Positions 20,516-30,086 of a stretch of 64,000 nt of DNA are shown here, in pieces. The notes beneath the pieces are model-generated. The model was not told where the DNA came from and did not search any database. It was given only the letters and a program-made list of their open reading frames with translations. How positions within the stretch are numbered: the first letter of the stretch is position 1; each line of letters starts with the position of its first letter. Source of the stretch: Zygnema cylindricum (lineage: Eukaryota > Streptophyta > Zygnematophyceae > Zygnematales > Zygnemataceae); contig JBBHKE010000652.1 of the NCBI GenBank assembly GCA_037447655.1, positions 1-64,000 on the forward strand. Reading direction: 5' to 3'. Both the position numbers and the translations under genes were made by a program.

Positions 20516-21354
20516 TGTTGTTCTACAACCACTGGTGCAGGTGGAGGAGCAGCAGTAGTAGTAGAAGTAGACATGATACACTCTCAGAAGCTATCAAGAA
20601 TCCTACCAACCGGCTGTTCTTAAGTGCTCACCAATTCTTATAGAAGCATCCAAACCTCACAAAACTCTATCAAAGTATACAGTAGCATAAACACTGACAA
20701 CTCCCAAAGTTTCAGCACAATTGACTCAACAACACTCAAGATATAATACTCAGAAGTTTCCCAAAAACTGTCTGCAGTTTTACTACTTGGAGGTCTGGAT
20801 ACATAAAAATGCTCTAAGTCCTAAGTCTTATACTTTCGGTGTTCTACCGCCGATAACAGTCTACCTGAGAGGTACGTCCAAAATCAACCCACCTACTGAG
20901 ATCTACGTGTCCTTGGTCGTGCCAACCCAATCTATCATCATACAGTCAATATTACTCAGAATCTATATTAAGTGATTGTACAAATACTTGTCGGCTAAGT
21001 CACTTGTGATACTCTTATGAATCTCGTCCGTTGACTAGATTCATATCAATTGCAGCTGCGTTGTCCCGTACCGGATCACATTTACATCACCCGCGGCTGC
21101 GGTGTCCTGCACCGAATCATATCCAAGATAGTAGCAGCTGCGTTGTCCGTACGGATCTTATCCAAAGTAACCGCAGCTGCGTTTGTCCTGTCTGTGTCGC
21201 AGCTTCGCTGCTGCGCTGCTCTGCTGCTGCGCTGCTGCGCAGCTCTGCTGTATAGCAGCTGGGGTGCGCTTCCGTATAGCAGCTGCGCTGCTGTCTGTAT
21301 AGTTGCTGCGCTGCTGCGCTGCTCTGAGACTAAAAGCTTTCCAAAAAGACAACA
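20516..21354 (-). repeat. E3 5' LTR
   Basis: 839 bp, uninterrupted. It contains the empty sites for E1 (near 21083-21087) and E2 (21345-21349), and a GCTGCGCTGC-rich low-complexity stretch at about 21190-21320. Confidence 0.93.
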
Positions 21355-21359
21355 CTATT
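21355..21359. repeat. Target-site duplication of E3 (right copy, CTATT)
   Basis: Second copy; see 2616-2620. Confidence 0.9.
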
Positions 21360-21454
21360 GTGGCAGCAACATCAGCAGTTTCCAAACGTTTATTCCTTCT
21401 CTAAAAGGGATCCCCCCCGCATTTGCTTCATTGATATTAAAGGATTTAGTAGTT
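21360..21454 (-). pseudogene. Gag-like remnant, unit A, fragment beyond E3
   Basis: This continues the sequence interrupted at 2615. It matches GTGGCAGCAACATCAGCAG and the following CTTTTATTCCTTCT-type stretch of units B to G, coding on the minus strand for the NEADAREIPFTEG-type segment. The end near 21450 (GATATTAAAGGATTTAGTAG) is also found at 54383 in unit F. Confidence 0.6.
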
Positions 21455-21916
21455 GATAGGATCAAATAATAAAACACTGAGTGCAAATGCAAGCGGAAGC
21501 ATTAAACATAAAACACACACTAGAGAAAGATAATCCCACGAAAGCCAATATATTCCATGGATAACTATTCTTACATAATTTCCTCACACCCTCAAAACAA
21601 TCTCACTTCTAACTCCTCTTAGTCATATAAAAGATCATATTCACTAACCTCCTCTAACTCCTCAAGAAACACCACAAAGCTATCAAACTCCCTTAACTCC
21701 TTAAACTCCTTCATAATCTTCAAGGAGGATAAACTCTCACTCAATTGATGAAAACCTCTCTCTCACTACGCCTCAATATACTCCTTCAAACGTCACATAA
21801 CAATACCACGGTACATGATTAGAAACGCGTAAGAGTTTGAAATTATGTGGTTTCCATTAACCCACAAAATTAATAGCCTATGTATAGCCTCTAGGATAAT
21901 ATTTGCCCCTTTCACT
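21455..21916 (-). repeat. Decayed LTR fragment(s)
   Basis: TGATAGGATC followed by GAGTGCAAATGCAAGCGGAAGC resembles the U5 end of the E4 LTR, in the same orientation. No primer-binding site or second LTR is next to it. The last ~30 bp (GCCTCTAGGATAAT...GCCCCTTT) instead resemble the U5 end of the E2 LTR, so the stretch is a mosaic. It now joins unit A to unit B, deleting nearly the whole HSP20-like gene of unit B. Confidence 0.5.
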
Positions 21917-22024
21917 TTCTCACTTGTTCACACGGCCATGGATGCGAGAAGGAGAACCTCTGTGTCTTCCTGGGTGAGGGGAAGAGAGTGAGAGAGTTTC
22001 CATTGTGATACAGTTGGCTGCCAT
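21917..22024 (-). pseudogene. HSP20-like gene, unit B, first ~35 codons only
   Basis: Start codon at 22024 in the family context. The sequence corresponds to the first ~35 residues of the family. Everything downstream is replaced by the LTR fragment. Not functional. Confidence 0.65.
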
Positions 22025-22850
22025 TGTTTTTTTGTAATGTTGCCTGTTGAGCGGGAAGATGGAAATTGAGAAGAGGGGAAGGAGGAGAGAGAACGTTTAA
22101 ATGACGAGTTTTGGAATTGCTTGATTAGTGGTGGGTGGTGTCAGCTTTCTTTGCGAAAGAGTCGAGCAGCGGAAGTTGAGATATCGAATTTTAGAATTCC
22201 TATTTATAACCTAACTTGAGTTGTTTGCGTGGTTCTCAAGATAACGAGTTTTGGAATTCCTGTTTTTGCTTTGGATTTCCTGACGCTTATTGGTCTGCGC
22301 TACCGTGAGGCGCTCGCTGAGAGCCGTTCGATGTGATCAGACGATTTCAATTTCTACATGCTTCGCGCACACGGTTTGTTTCAATCCGTGTCGCTTCTTG
22401 TAGCCCTGTCACGTGACATTTACCAGTTAACATAAATTTATATGCGTATACGTCGAATGCGCGTATATTATTGGTGAAACCTTGTATATCATCTCCGTAC
22501 TTTGTTGCAGTTTCGCACACTAAAACTAAGCTTGGACAGATCTTATTGGTGGAGCTTGATCAGGGGCCATCGGAAAATTTAAACTAAAAGTTTGATTTAC
22601 TGCGAACGTTATATGTATAATACACTATTTAAATGGTTTAGTGCGGAAACGCTAATAGTATGCACCGAAAAAAAAGTCATAGTATTCGTTGAAAAGTACG
22701 AGTATATTCTAAATTCAGGATGATTCTGATGTTTGTTTGATGTAGCACCTGTGTCAAGCATCTCCTCCCGATTGCATCCTCTAAGCTATTCTCATTTGAG
22801 TTAATATCATTCATGTGAAATACTGATGTAATGCTGCATCAACTTCAATG
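22025..22850. other. Unit B: upstream region of the HSP20-like gene
   Basis: It keeps two GAGTTTTGGAATTCC-type boxes (near 22100 and 22244) and TATAACCTAAC near 22205. No gene was recognised. Confidence 0.5.
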
Positions 22851-23127
22851 AACATTGAATGAGATGGATGAATCTGAGAAAATTGCTGCCGCAAAAGTTT
22901 CGGCCTTTGCAGCAACCGCAATACGTGATTTTGCGACGTCAATTTTAGTTGCTTTCGTAGCACTTACCGATACACGTTCCATTTATTTTGTCAAACTCCA
23001 CTTTCCTGCAATCAGCAATGAATTGCTGCAACCGGTGTTATCGAAATAAGAGCACATCTTGCAGCTGTTGTCCGAACCATGGTTGTGGTTCTGCCTTGCT
23101 GATTGATATTTGTTGCGTGAAGCGAAT
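22851..23127 (-). pseudogene. Gag-like remnant, unit B, C-terminal part
   Basis: This corresponds to the zinc-knuckle and tail region of the Gag-like family. The knuckle is degenerate. It is cut at 23127 by E5; the missing N-terminal side resumes at 26423-26432 and, after E4, at 33946. Confidence 0.6.
23123..23127. repeat. Target-site duplication of E5 (left, CGAAT)
   Basis: CGAAT here versus CAAAT at 26418-26422, one mismatch. Unit C, without insertion, reads AAGCAAATGCCC at this place. Confidence 0.7.
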
Positions 23128-24492
23128 TGTTGTTCTTTGGTATAAAATAGACCGCAGAAGCGACCCAAACTATCATGCAAGAAGCTAAGCAAAAATAGGT
23201 CGACGAACAATCATATGAAATGCATCCTCCATATGCGTACACAGACGCAACAAACAACATTTAGGGTTTCATGGAATAATCAACATAAATAAACCCTATG
23301 ACAACATCTAAGGTTTGATGGAATAATCGACATAAACAAACCCTAGGACAAATGCATAAACAATGCATATCAAACATATATAAAACAACATAAATAAATA
23401 ATAACAAAAGAGTGCAATCTCACATAAACATTAAATAAAGAAAAGTATACCAATAAACACATTTACCCAAATGCATGACCTAATCGGCAACCCTAAAAGT
23501 CTACATCTTCGGTCCCCACTTTACTAACCAGCATTGATTATTTATTCTAATGAAGCTCAAATCTATATATACACTTGTGAGCTGTTAACAAATCACTAAG
23601 TGTCAAAATAACCAACGTAAATTACGTAACTGTCATTAAATCAAACTAATCGTAAGCGTACACCTGAAAGTCAAGCAATCGTAAGCGTACACTTGTCTGC
23701 AAATAGGACACATAAATTAAAGTGTCGATATCCTCATTAATCACGTAAAATATAACTATTTTAATCAACACTAAATCATTAATTCAAATAAGACAAAACA
23801 TTGATGCTTCAAATATTTACACCGACGCATCCAAAAATCCGCGTCATAAGTGACAACTTGCTTAGTCACTTGTCAATGAGTCCACGTAGTGAACCGACAT
23901 CGCATATGTACGGTCCACTAGATAATGTGTCATAAGAACAATGTGGTCCCTTAAAAATATCGGCGGACGTCGTCCGCACTCCACGTGTACCTCGAACAAT
24001 TTGCCGAAATCAATTCGTACGATCCAAATCCTGTTCGTACCGAAATCACGTACTTCGTCATAAATGCGCCTTGTCGCATTTAAGGTACACGTCATTTTCG
24101 ATTAATGCATGTCGCAATAAGCGACAACTTAAAGTACACCTGTCAAATACGACGCTCCGTACCGGCGGCGTCCCATGTAATAAATTTCATCTGTCGCATT
24201 ATGTTTCGTACGTGCGACGTACCATTTTACGATTTTACATACTTCGAATATCATACATCGGATCGTTTCGCGATCCGCCGTCCATTTCACTTTTGTTTTC
24301 CGTATTATTCGTACGCTTCTTCGCGTCACTCAATTTTGTAATTTACGTCACTTTAAATTCATTCGTACAATTACCCCCCAATCCATAAATCCTTTCGAAC
24401 CACCACAGTATATCACGTAGATGTATACGCACGAAACGTCGCGTGCGCACCAAATTTCATGTACGCACGAAACTAAATCTTCAAAAACAACA
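23128..24492 (-). repeat. E5 3' LTR
   Basis: Starts TGTTGTTTTTG on the minus strand. Positions 23821-24160 are absent from the 5' LTR. Many CGTAC motifs lie at 23900-24480. Confidence 0.88.
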
Positions 24493-24507
24493 CTCCCCCG
24501 AAAATTT
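24493..24507 (-). other. E5 polypurine tract
   Basis: AAATTTTCGGGGGAG on the minus strand abuts the LTR start. Confidence 0.8.
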
Positions 24508-25377
24508 AGTTTTGTGCATCCATTATGCCACGTCATCAGCTGTCACACTGTCACCTCCTGATGTCTCCTCCATCTGAATCCGCCAAATGCCTCAGCCGGA
24601 ATTTTCTCACTTGTTCCACCATCGCTTCCGCTTCCTCCACATACCATCCAGATTTCATAATACATAATATATATATTTTTCATTTTCCGATTACAACAAA
24701 ATAATTCCTTCCAATATCTAAATCCGGATCTACATTCCCAAAATTCTATCACAAATCAACTAAAAATTAAAGCCAAATTATCACACTAATAATATATCCC
24801 CGCTCAAATAATTCCTACCTCATTATAACAAATCTAGATTTCAATAATAATTTTTTTTTTTTTTCATAAACTATTAAATCCCAAAATTTCCCATAAAAAA
24901 AAAAATTCATATAACAAATAGTATTTTCCCAAAAATTATAATAATGTCATATTTCCCAAAAATTTCCAACAACTCAAAATCTACATTACAAATCCAATTT
25001 TCAACAATCATCGATCCTCAAAATTTGGATCTCTCCACCATATGTCAAAACTCCACCTTCCGGATCTCTCTCCCCCAAACATCGAATCTCCACCTTCCAC
25101 ATCTCTCCATCAAACGAATATGTATTTTCCAAAAATAAAATATCATTTCTCATAATTAATCATTTTCATTGAGGGTAGACATTTCGGCACTGTCACTAAG
25201 TTAACCCTTGGGGCGATGCAAGATTAAACTCAGCACATACCAACACTATGATAAGGCCGATCTCATGGGTACACAGACACCATTACTGCAATACAACCAG
25301 CAAGAACAAAATTAACCCGCTACAATGCGTGTGACACAAACCTATCTCGACTTAACCTAACATATGATAGATGGGGT
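24508..25377. other. E5 internal region, no coding capacity
   Basis: AT-rich sequence with A/T runs (24850-24905). No Gag, protease, integrase or RT motif in any frame. Short open frames here look like chance. Confidence 0.75.
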
Positions 25378-25391
25378 GTGGGCCCATAACC
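25378..25391 (-). other. E5 primer-binding site (half initiator-tRNA type)
   Basis: GTGGGCCCATAACC on the plus strand, the same internal initiator-tRNA segment as in E1 and E2 with 14 contiguous matches, abutting the 5' LTR. Confidence 0.85.
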
Positions 25392-26417
25392 TATTGTTCT
25401 TTGGTCTAAAATAGACCGCAGAAGCGACCCAAACTATCATGCAAGAAGCTAAGCAAAAATAGGTCGACGAACAATCATATGAAATGCATCCTCCATATGC
25501 GTACACAGACGCAACAAACAACATTTAGGGTTTCATGGAATAATCAACATAAATAAACCCTATGACAACATCTAAGGTTTGATGGAATAATCGACATAAA
25601 CAAACCCTAGGACAAATGCATAAACAATGCATATCAAACATATATAAAACAACATAAATAAATAATAACAAAAGAGTGCAATCTCACATAAACATTAAAT
25701 AAAGAAAAGTATACCAATAAACACATTTACCCAAATGCATGACCTAATCGGCAACCCTAAAAGTTTACATCTTCGGTCCCCACTTTTACTAACCAGCATT
25801 GATTATTTATTCTAATGAAGCTCAAATCTATATATACACTTGTGAGCTGTTAATAAATCACTAAGTGTCAAAATAACCAACGTAAATTACGTAACTGTCA
25901 TTAAATCAAACTAATCGTAAGCGTACACCTGAAAGTCAAGCAATCGTAAGCGTACACTTGTCTGCAAATACGACACATAAATTAAAGTGTCGATATCCTC
26001 ATTAATCACGTAAAATATAACTATTTTAATCAACACTAAATCATTAATTCAAATAAGACAAAACATTGATGCTTCAAATATTTATACCGGCGGCGTCCCA
26101 TGTAATAAATTTCATCTGTCGCATTATGTTTCGTACGTGCGACGTACCATTTTACGATTTTACATACTTCGAATATCATACATCGGATCGTTTCGCGATC
26201 CGCCGTCCATTTCACTTTTGTATTCCGTATTATTCGTATGCTTCTTCGCGTCACTCAATTTTGTAATTTACGTCACTTTAAATTCATTCGTACAATTACC
26301 CCCCAATCCATAAATCCTTTCGAACCACCACAGTATATCACGTAGATGTATACGCACGAAACGTCGCGTGCGCACCAAATTTCATGTACGCACGAAACTA
26401 AATCTTCAAAAACAACA
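25392..26417 (-). repeat. E5 5' LTR
   Basis: 1026 bp; it ends in ...AATA instead of ...ACA (TA for TG on the plus strand). It lacks 340 bp relative to the 3' LTR. Confidence 0.87.
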
Positions 26418-26437
26418 CAAATGCCCATGGCTGTTAG
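26418..26437. repeat. Target duplications of E5 (CAAAT) and E4 (GTTAG) around 10 bp of unit B
   Basis: CAAAT ends the E5 insertion, GCCCATGGCT is original Gag-like sequence, and GTTAG (26433-26437) begins the E4 insertion. Unit C reads GCAAATGCCCATGGCAGTTAGCAG without interruption. Confidence 0.87.
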
Positions 26438-27000
26438 TGAAAGGATCTTACACAAAAATCAGAGTGCAAGACTACAGCGGAAGCAAAAATAAAACATTCA
26501 GACGAGAACGAACTGTCCACAAAAGCTAATATATTTCATAGACATTTTCTCCCAAAAAAGATTAACTTCCTACTCCCTCTAAGCTGCAGTATATAGTACA
26601 TTTACTGTGACGTCACTACTTCAAACTACAAATCAACCCAAATCATATAGTGCGCACTAATTGCGTACAAGTCAAATTGCGTCAACAGCGAAACACAAAG
26701 AATTGCCAGCACAACTCACACGTACAACCAAAACTAACTAAAGACAAAACGTACATACCAACCGTACACTCCAAACGAAACATAACGTGTTCTTCGTCAA
26801 ACTGAATCTTCGCGAAACCACGAAAACTACAATCCACTACACGACTAAATAAAACCTCCCAGGACCACTAACTTAACGTAACGACAAATTAGCCAGCCGC
26901 GCGACAGACTACGAGGACCGACTACAACTTTGACTGAAAATGACAAACTAGCCGGCCGCGCGACAGACCGCGATGGCTGATTACAAACTTTGACTTGACA
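26438..27000 (-). repeat. E4 3' LTR
   Basis: 563 bp, TGTCAAGTCA...GATCCTTTCA on the minus strand. Confidence 0.95.
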
Positions 27001-27015
27001 ATCCCCCTCTCAAAC
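27001..27015 (-). other. E4 polypurine tract
   Basis: GTTTGAGAGGGGGAT on the minus strand directly before the 3' LTR. Confidence 0.87.
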
Positions 27016-27024
27016 TTGTAATCA

Positions 27025-27561
27025 TCACATCAAACCTAATTTAGGTCTCGCCCTCAAAAGTACATCATGAGCCGGGACTTTTGTTAACATATCCGCGGCT
27101 TCCTCCAACGTCGAAACATACAAAAACTCAACTTCGTTTGCTGTGACCAAATCGCGTACGAAGTGCCACTGAATCCTAATATGTTTTGTCTTTTTGTGAA
27201 AGACAGGATTCTTCACCAATGCCATCGAACTCATGCTGTTAGAAAATATTTTCATACAGCCAATTGAAATCCCCAATTCTCCAAGAAGTTCCTTAATCCA
27301 AATCGACGCCTTAGACGTATGACACGTAGCCATATACTCTGCTTCGGTTTAACTTAATGCGAAAGTTGGCTGGAGTCGCGAAATCCAAGAAATTGCCGCG
27401 CCACCAAAAACAAAAGCATATCCAGACGTTGACTTTGCTGTATCAAAATCTCCACCCCAATCTGCGTCACAATATCCCACGCACTCCAAAGATGTCCGTC
27501 CAGATCGAAATAATAAGCCAATCTCGACCGTACCTGCAAGGTAACGAAATATCCTCTTCAC
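27025..27561 (-). pseudogene. E4 RNase H domain
   Basis: GYCDADWGGDFDTAKSTSGY and FVFGGAAISWISRLQPTFALS are the N-terminal RNase H blocks, with the SKxQ site altered to SRLQ. After a stop near 27348 come the MATCHTSKASIWIKELLGEL segment and KTKHIRIQWHFVRDLV, EADMLTK. The Cys-Asp-Asn of the third motif reads IFSNSMSS, so a catalytic Asp is lost. It is non-functional. Confidence 0.85.
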
Positions 27562-28560
27562 GGCCTCCCAATGAATCTTTTTAGGAGCCTGACAAAATCA
27601 GCTCACAATAGAAACTGCGGCTGAAATATCCGGTCGCGTGGCCACACTTAAATACATTAAACTTCCAACGGCCTCACGATAGGGCACGTAGACAGTTTCC
27701 TCCTCCTCAAATTTGCGATAGTGAAGTTTGGAATCTAGTGGTGTCAAAACCGGCTTAGAATCCAACATAACAAATTTTGTTAGTACTTCTCTACAATATT
27801 GCGCTTGCGACAATTTAATATCTCCATTATCGTACCTCAAAACTTCCACACCAAGAATATATCGTCTTCCCCCAAATCTGTGACTTTAAAATGTAGACGT
27901 AGGTACTTTTTCAATTCCGCGATTCGCATCAACTTGTCACATATCATCAGGAAATCATCCACGTAGACAGAAAATATAATTTGATCTTCCCCCTCACCTT
28001 TTACCTAAACTCCAGAGTCTGAAACTGTTCGGAGGAATCCAAAATCGGTAAGGACCTTGTGTAATCGTAAATACCAAGTCAGCGGTGCCTGTTTTAATCC
28101 GTACAAGGACTTTCGCAGCCGCCATACCTTCTCCTTCTTCGACACTACTCTTTCCGGAACTTTCATATAAACCTCCTCCCCTAAGTCACCATTTAAGAAC
28201 GCCGTCTCTACGTCCATTTGGTGAATGTGATTTTTGCCGGCAGCGGCAATAGCAATAATCATCCTCAAATAATCAAACTTAACAACCGGTGCATATTTCT
28301 CAGTATAATCTATCCCCTCGCGTTGTTGAAAGCCCTTGCAAACTAGCCGAGCCTTATGTTTTACTACTTCCCCCGATGCACGAGTTTTGGTTTTAAAAAT
28401 CCACTTTGCATCAATAGCCTTTTTACCCTCCGGTAGGCTTACCTCCTCAAACGTACGGTTGTCGATAATAGATTGAAGTTCTCGCTCCCATGCCGGTTTC
28501 CAATGCTTCTCCTAATCGCATGATTTTCGTGCTTCCACAGACGATTGTGGATCGCCCGGC
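27562..28560 (-). pseudogene. E4 reverse transcriptase
   Basis: HQMDVETAFLNGDLGEEVY, WRLRKSLYGLKQAPLTWYL and DSGV are in the 28005-28268 piece. YVDD is encoded at 27954-27965. RPDISAAVSIVS and VPYREAVGSLMYLSVATRP are in the 27598-27849 piece. The start of the domain (about 28280-28560: GFQQREGIDYTEKYAPV type) is still readable but has an in-frame stop. At least four breaks. Confidence 0.85.
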
Positions 28561-28580
28561 TTATTTTCACATAATGATTG

Positions 28581-28980
28581 CTATAAAAGAAAATCATCCT
28601 CCCTCACCGCCGAAATAAAATAATATGAATTTTCCACATTCCCCTTACCATCAAAAGAAAGACGAGCCCGTTTCTTTCCCCTATTTTCTCGCATACTCCT
28701 CCTCGGCTCAAATTCTTTCTCCTCCTTTGCCGATTCTTTTTCAATGTCATTCGGACCACTCGATTTAGAAGACGAAGATTTCCTCGTGTCCGAAGACATT
28801 CGGGAATTTTCGCTCCGTGAATCTCCACCACCAATTTTACCAAAATTAACATTCTCCACAATTTTACCTTTCCCCCTCTTAACATTGGAGGTGGATTCCG
28901 GATCAATTTCCGAATCCGAACCCTCAATGTCATTAAGATCACCAATTTCAAATTCTTCATGAAAGTCAAGATTAGAATTT
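28581..28980 (-). pseudogene. E4 integrase-RT linker
   Basis: Ser-, Glu- and Lys-rich stretch (ENVNFGKIGGGDSRS, PRRSMRENRGKKRARLSF) between the integrase tail and RT. It corresponds in position to the acidic linkers of E1-E3. Confidence 0.6.
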
Positions 28981-30086
28981 CAATTAGCCGATCGAGAGAT
29001 TGTGGATAATAAGTCCTCGTGAAAATCCACATTTCTTGATTCCTCAATGATATTTCGAATCGGATCATAAACTCGATAAAGACTCCATTTCTCACTATAT
29101 CCAACGAAATAACCACTCCAACTTCTCGATGCAAACTTACCCTTCCTCTTTTGTGCTTGAATATAAACCGACGCACGGCATCCCCAAATCCGAATGTGGT
29201 GTAGAGTAGGCTTTCGCCCATACCACAACTCATTCGGAGTTATATCACTCGAAACCGATGTAATTCGCCGATTGCAAATATAATTCGCCGTTAAAATTGC
29301 ATCGCCCCATAAATGAATACTCCTCCCCGATCCGTGTACCATAGATCGTACCATCTCTTGAAAAGTGCGGTTCTTCCTTTCCGCAACGCCATTTGATTCC
29401 GGTGAGTAAGATGCTGTATATTGATGAGAAATTCCCCACTGTTTACAATAAGGATCAAAAGCAAGAAATTCCCCTCCGTTATCCGATCTAATATATTTTA
29501 ACTTTCTCCCACATTGCCTTTCGGCCATCACATGCCACTCTTGAAAGCGTAAAAATGCTTCAGATTTGTGTTTAAGTAATATTACCCATGTGAAGCGAGA
29601 GAAGTCGTCCACCACCACCATAATTTATTTGTTTCCACCAATCGTCTCCGGTTTCACGTCCCCACATAAATCAATGTGCACAAGATCAAGCGGATGCTTA
29701 GATTGATGCATCGGATCCTTAGCCGGATGCAGCTTTCGGATTTGTCTCCCCTTACTACACCCCTCACATCCGTTAATTTTCTCTCCCGACGCCAAGTCTA
29801 ATCCCCTTACGCTTCCATTTTTAATCATCCGTTGTAAACTCGTCTCCGATGTGTGACACATTCGATGGTGCCACAAGGTTAGATCACCTTTCAATTCAGA
29901 AATTTGCGAAATAATGCCATTAGAATTTGGTTGGGATTTCGGCCGACGCCATTTTAGTCGACTATGCATAAAATCCGTGACCTCTTCTTCACTTATTTGT
30001 ACACCATCAGATCGTCCAATTTTTATTGTGGAATCTCCGTACGCAAGTACACTGCCGCCCGCTCGCTCGTTGAATCTGTGGTACAC
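28980..30086 (-). pseudogene. E4 GAG-pre-integrase finger and integrase
   Basis: LTLWHHRMCHTSETSLQRM with CEGCSKGRQ gives the His-His-Cys-Cys finger, and LVHIDLCGDVKPE the first catalytic Asp. A stop at 29622-29624 interrupts. Then VVVDDFSRFTWV, IRSDNGGEFLAFD (second Asp), SPESNGVAERKNRTFQEM (Glu), and TPNELWYGRKPTLHHIRIWG with GYFVGYSEKWSLYRVYDP. It is otherwise full length. Confidence 0.9.

Larger units (their letters stand above)
2621..21354 (-). mobile_element. E3: Ty1/copia retrotransposon carrying nested E1 and E2
   Basis: This is a complete copia-type element on the minus strand with TG...CA LTRs, a 5-bp target duplication (CTATT), polypurine tract, a half-tRNA primer-binding site, and a gag-protease-integrase-RT-RNase H order. 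Its 3' LTR is split into three pieces by E1 and E2; its 5' LTR is intact at 20516-21354. By eye, the two LTRs differ at about 21 of 830 aligned positions (2-3%). Coding regions have stops and frameshifts, so it is not autonomous now. Removing E1 and E2 leaves an element of about 5.9 kb. Confidence 0.93.
23128..26417 (-). mobile_element. E5: non-coding LTR retrotransposon with half-tRNA primer site
   Basis: LTRs of 1365 and 1026 bp flank only 899 bp of internal DNA. The primer-binding site (14 matching nt) and a TCGGGGGAG polypurine tract sit at the correct ends, so this is a genuine LTR element rather than two solo LTRs. The internal part has no gag or pol similarity and is AT-rich, so the element must have been moved by proteins from another copia element with the same priming mode. 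Type: LARD-like by organisation. Confidence 0.87.
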
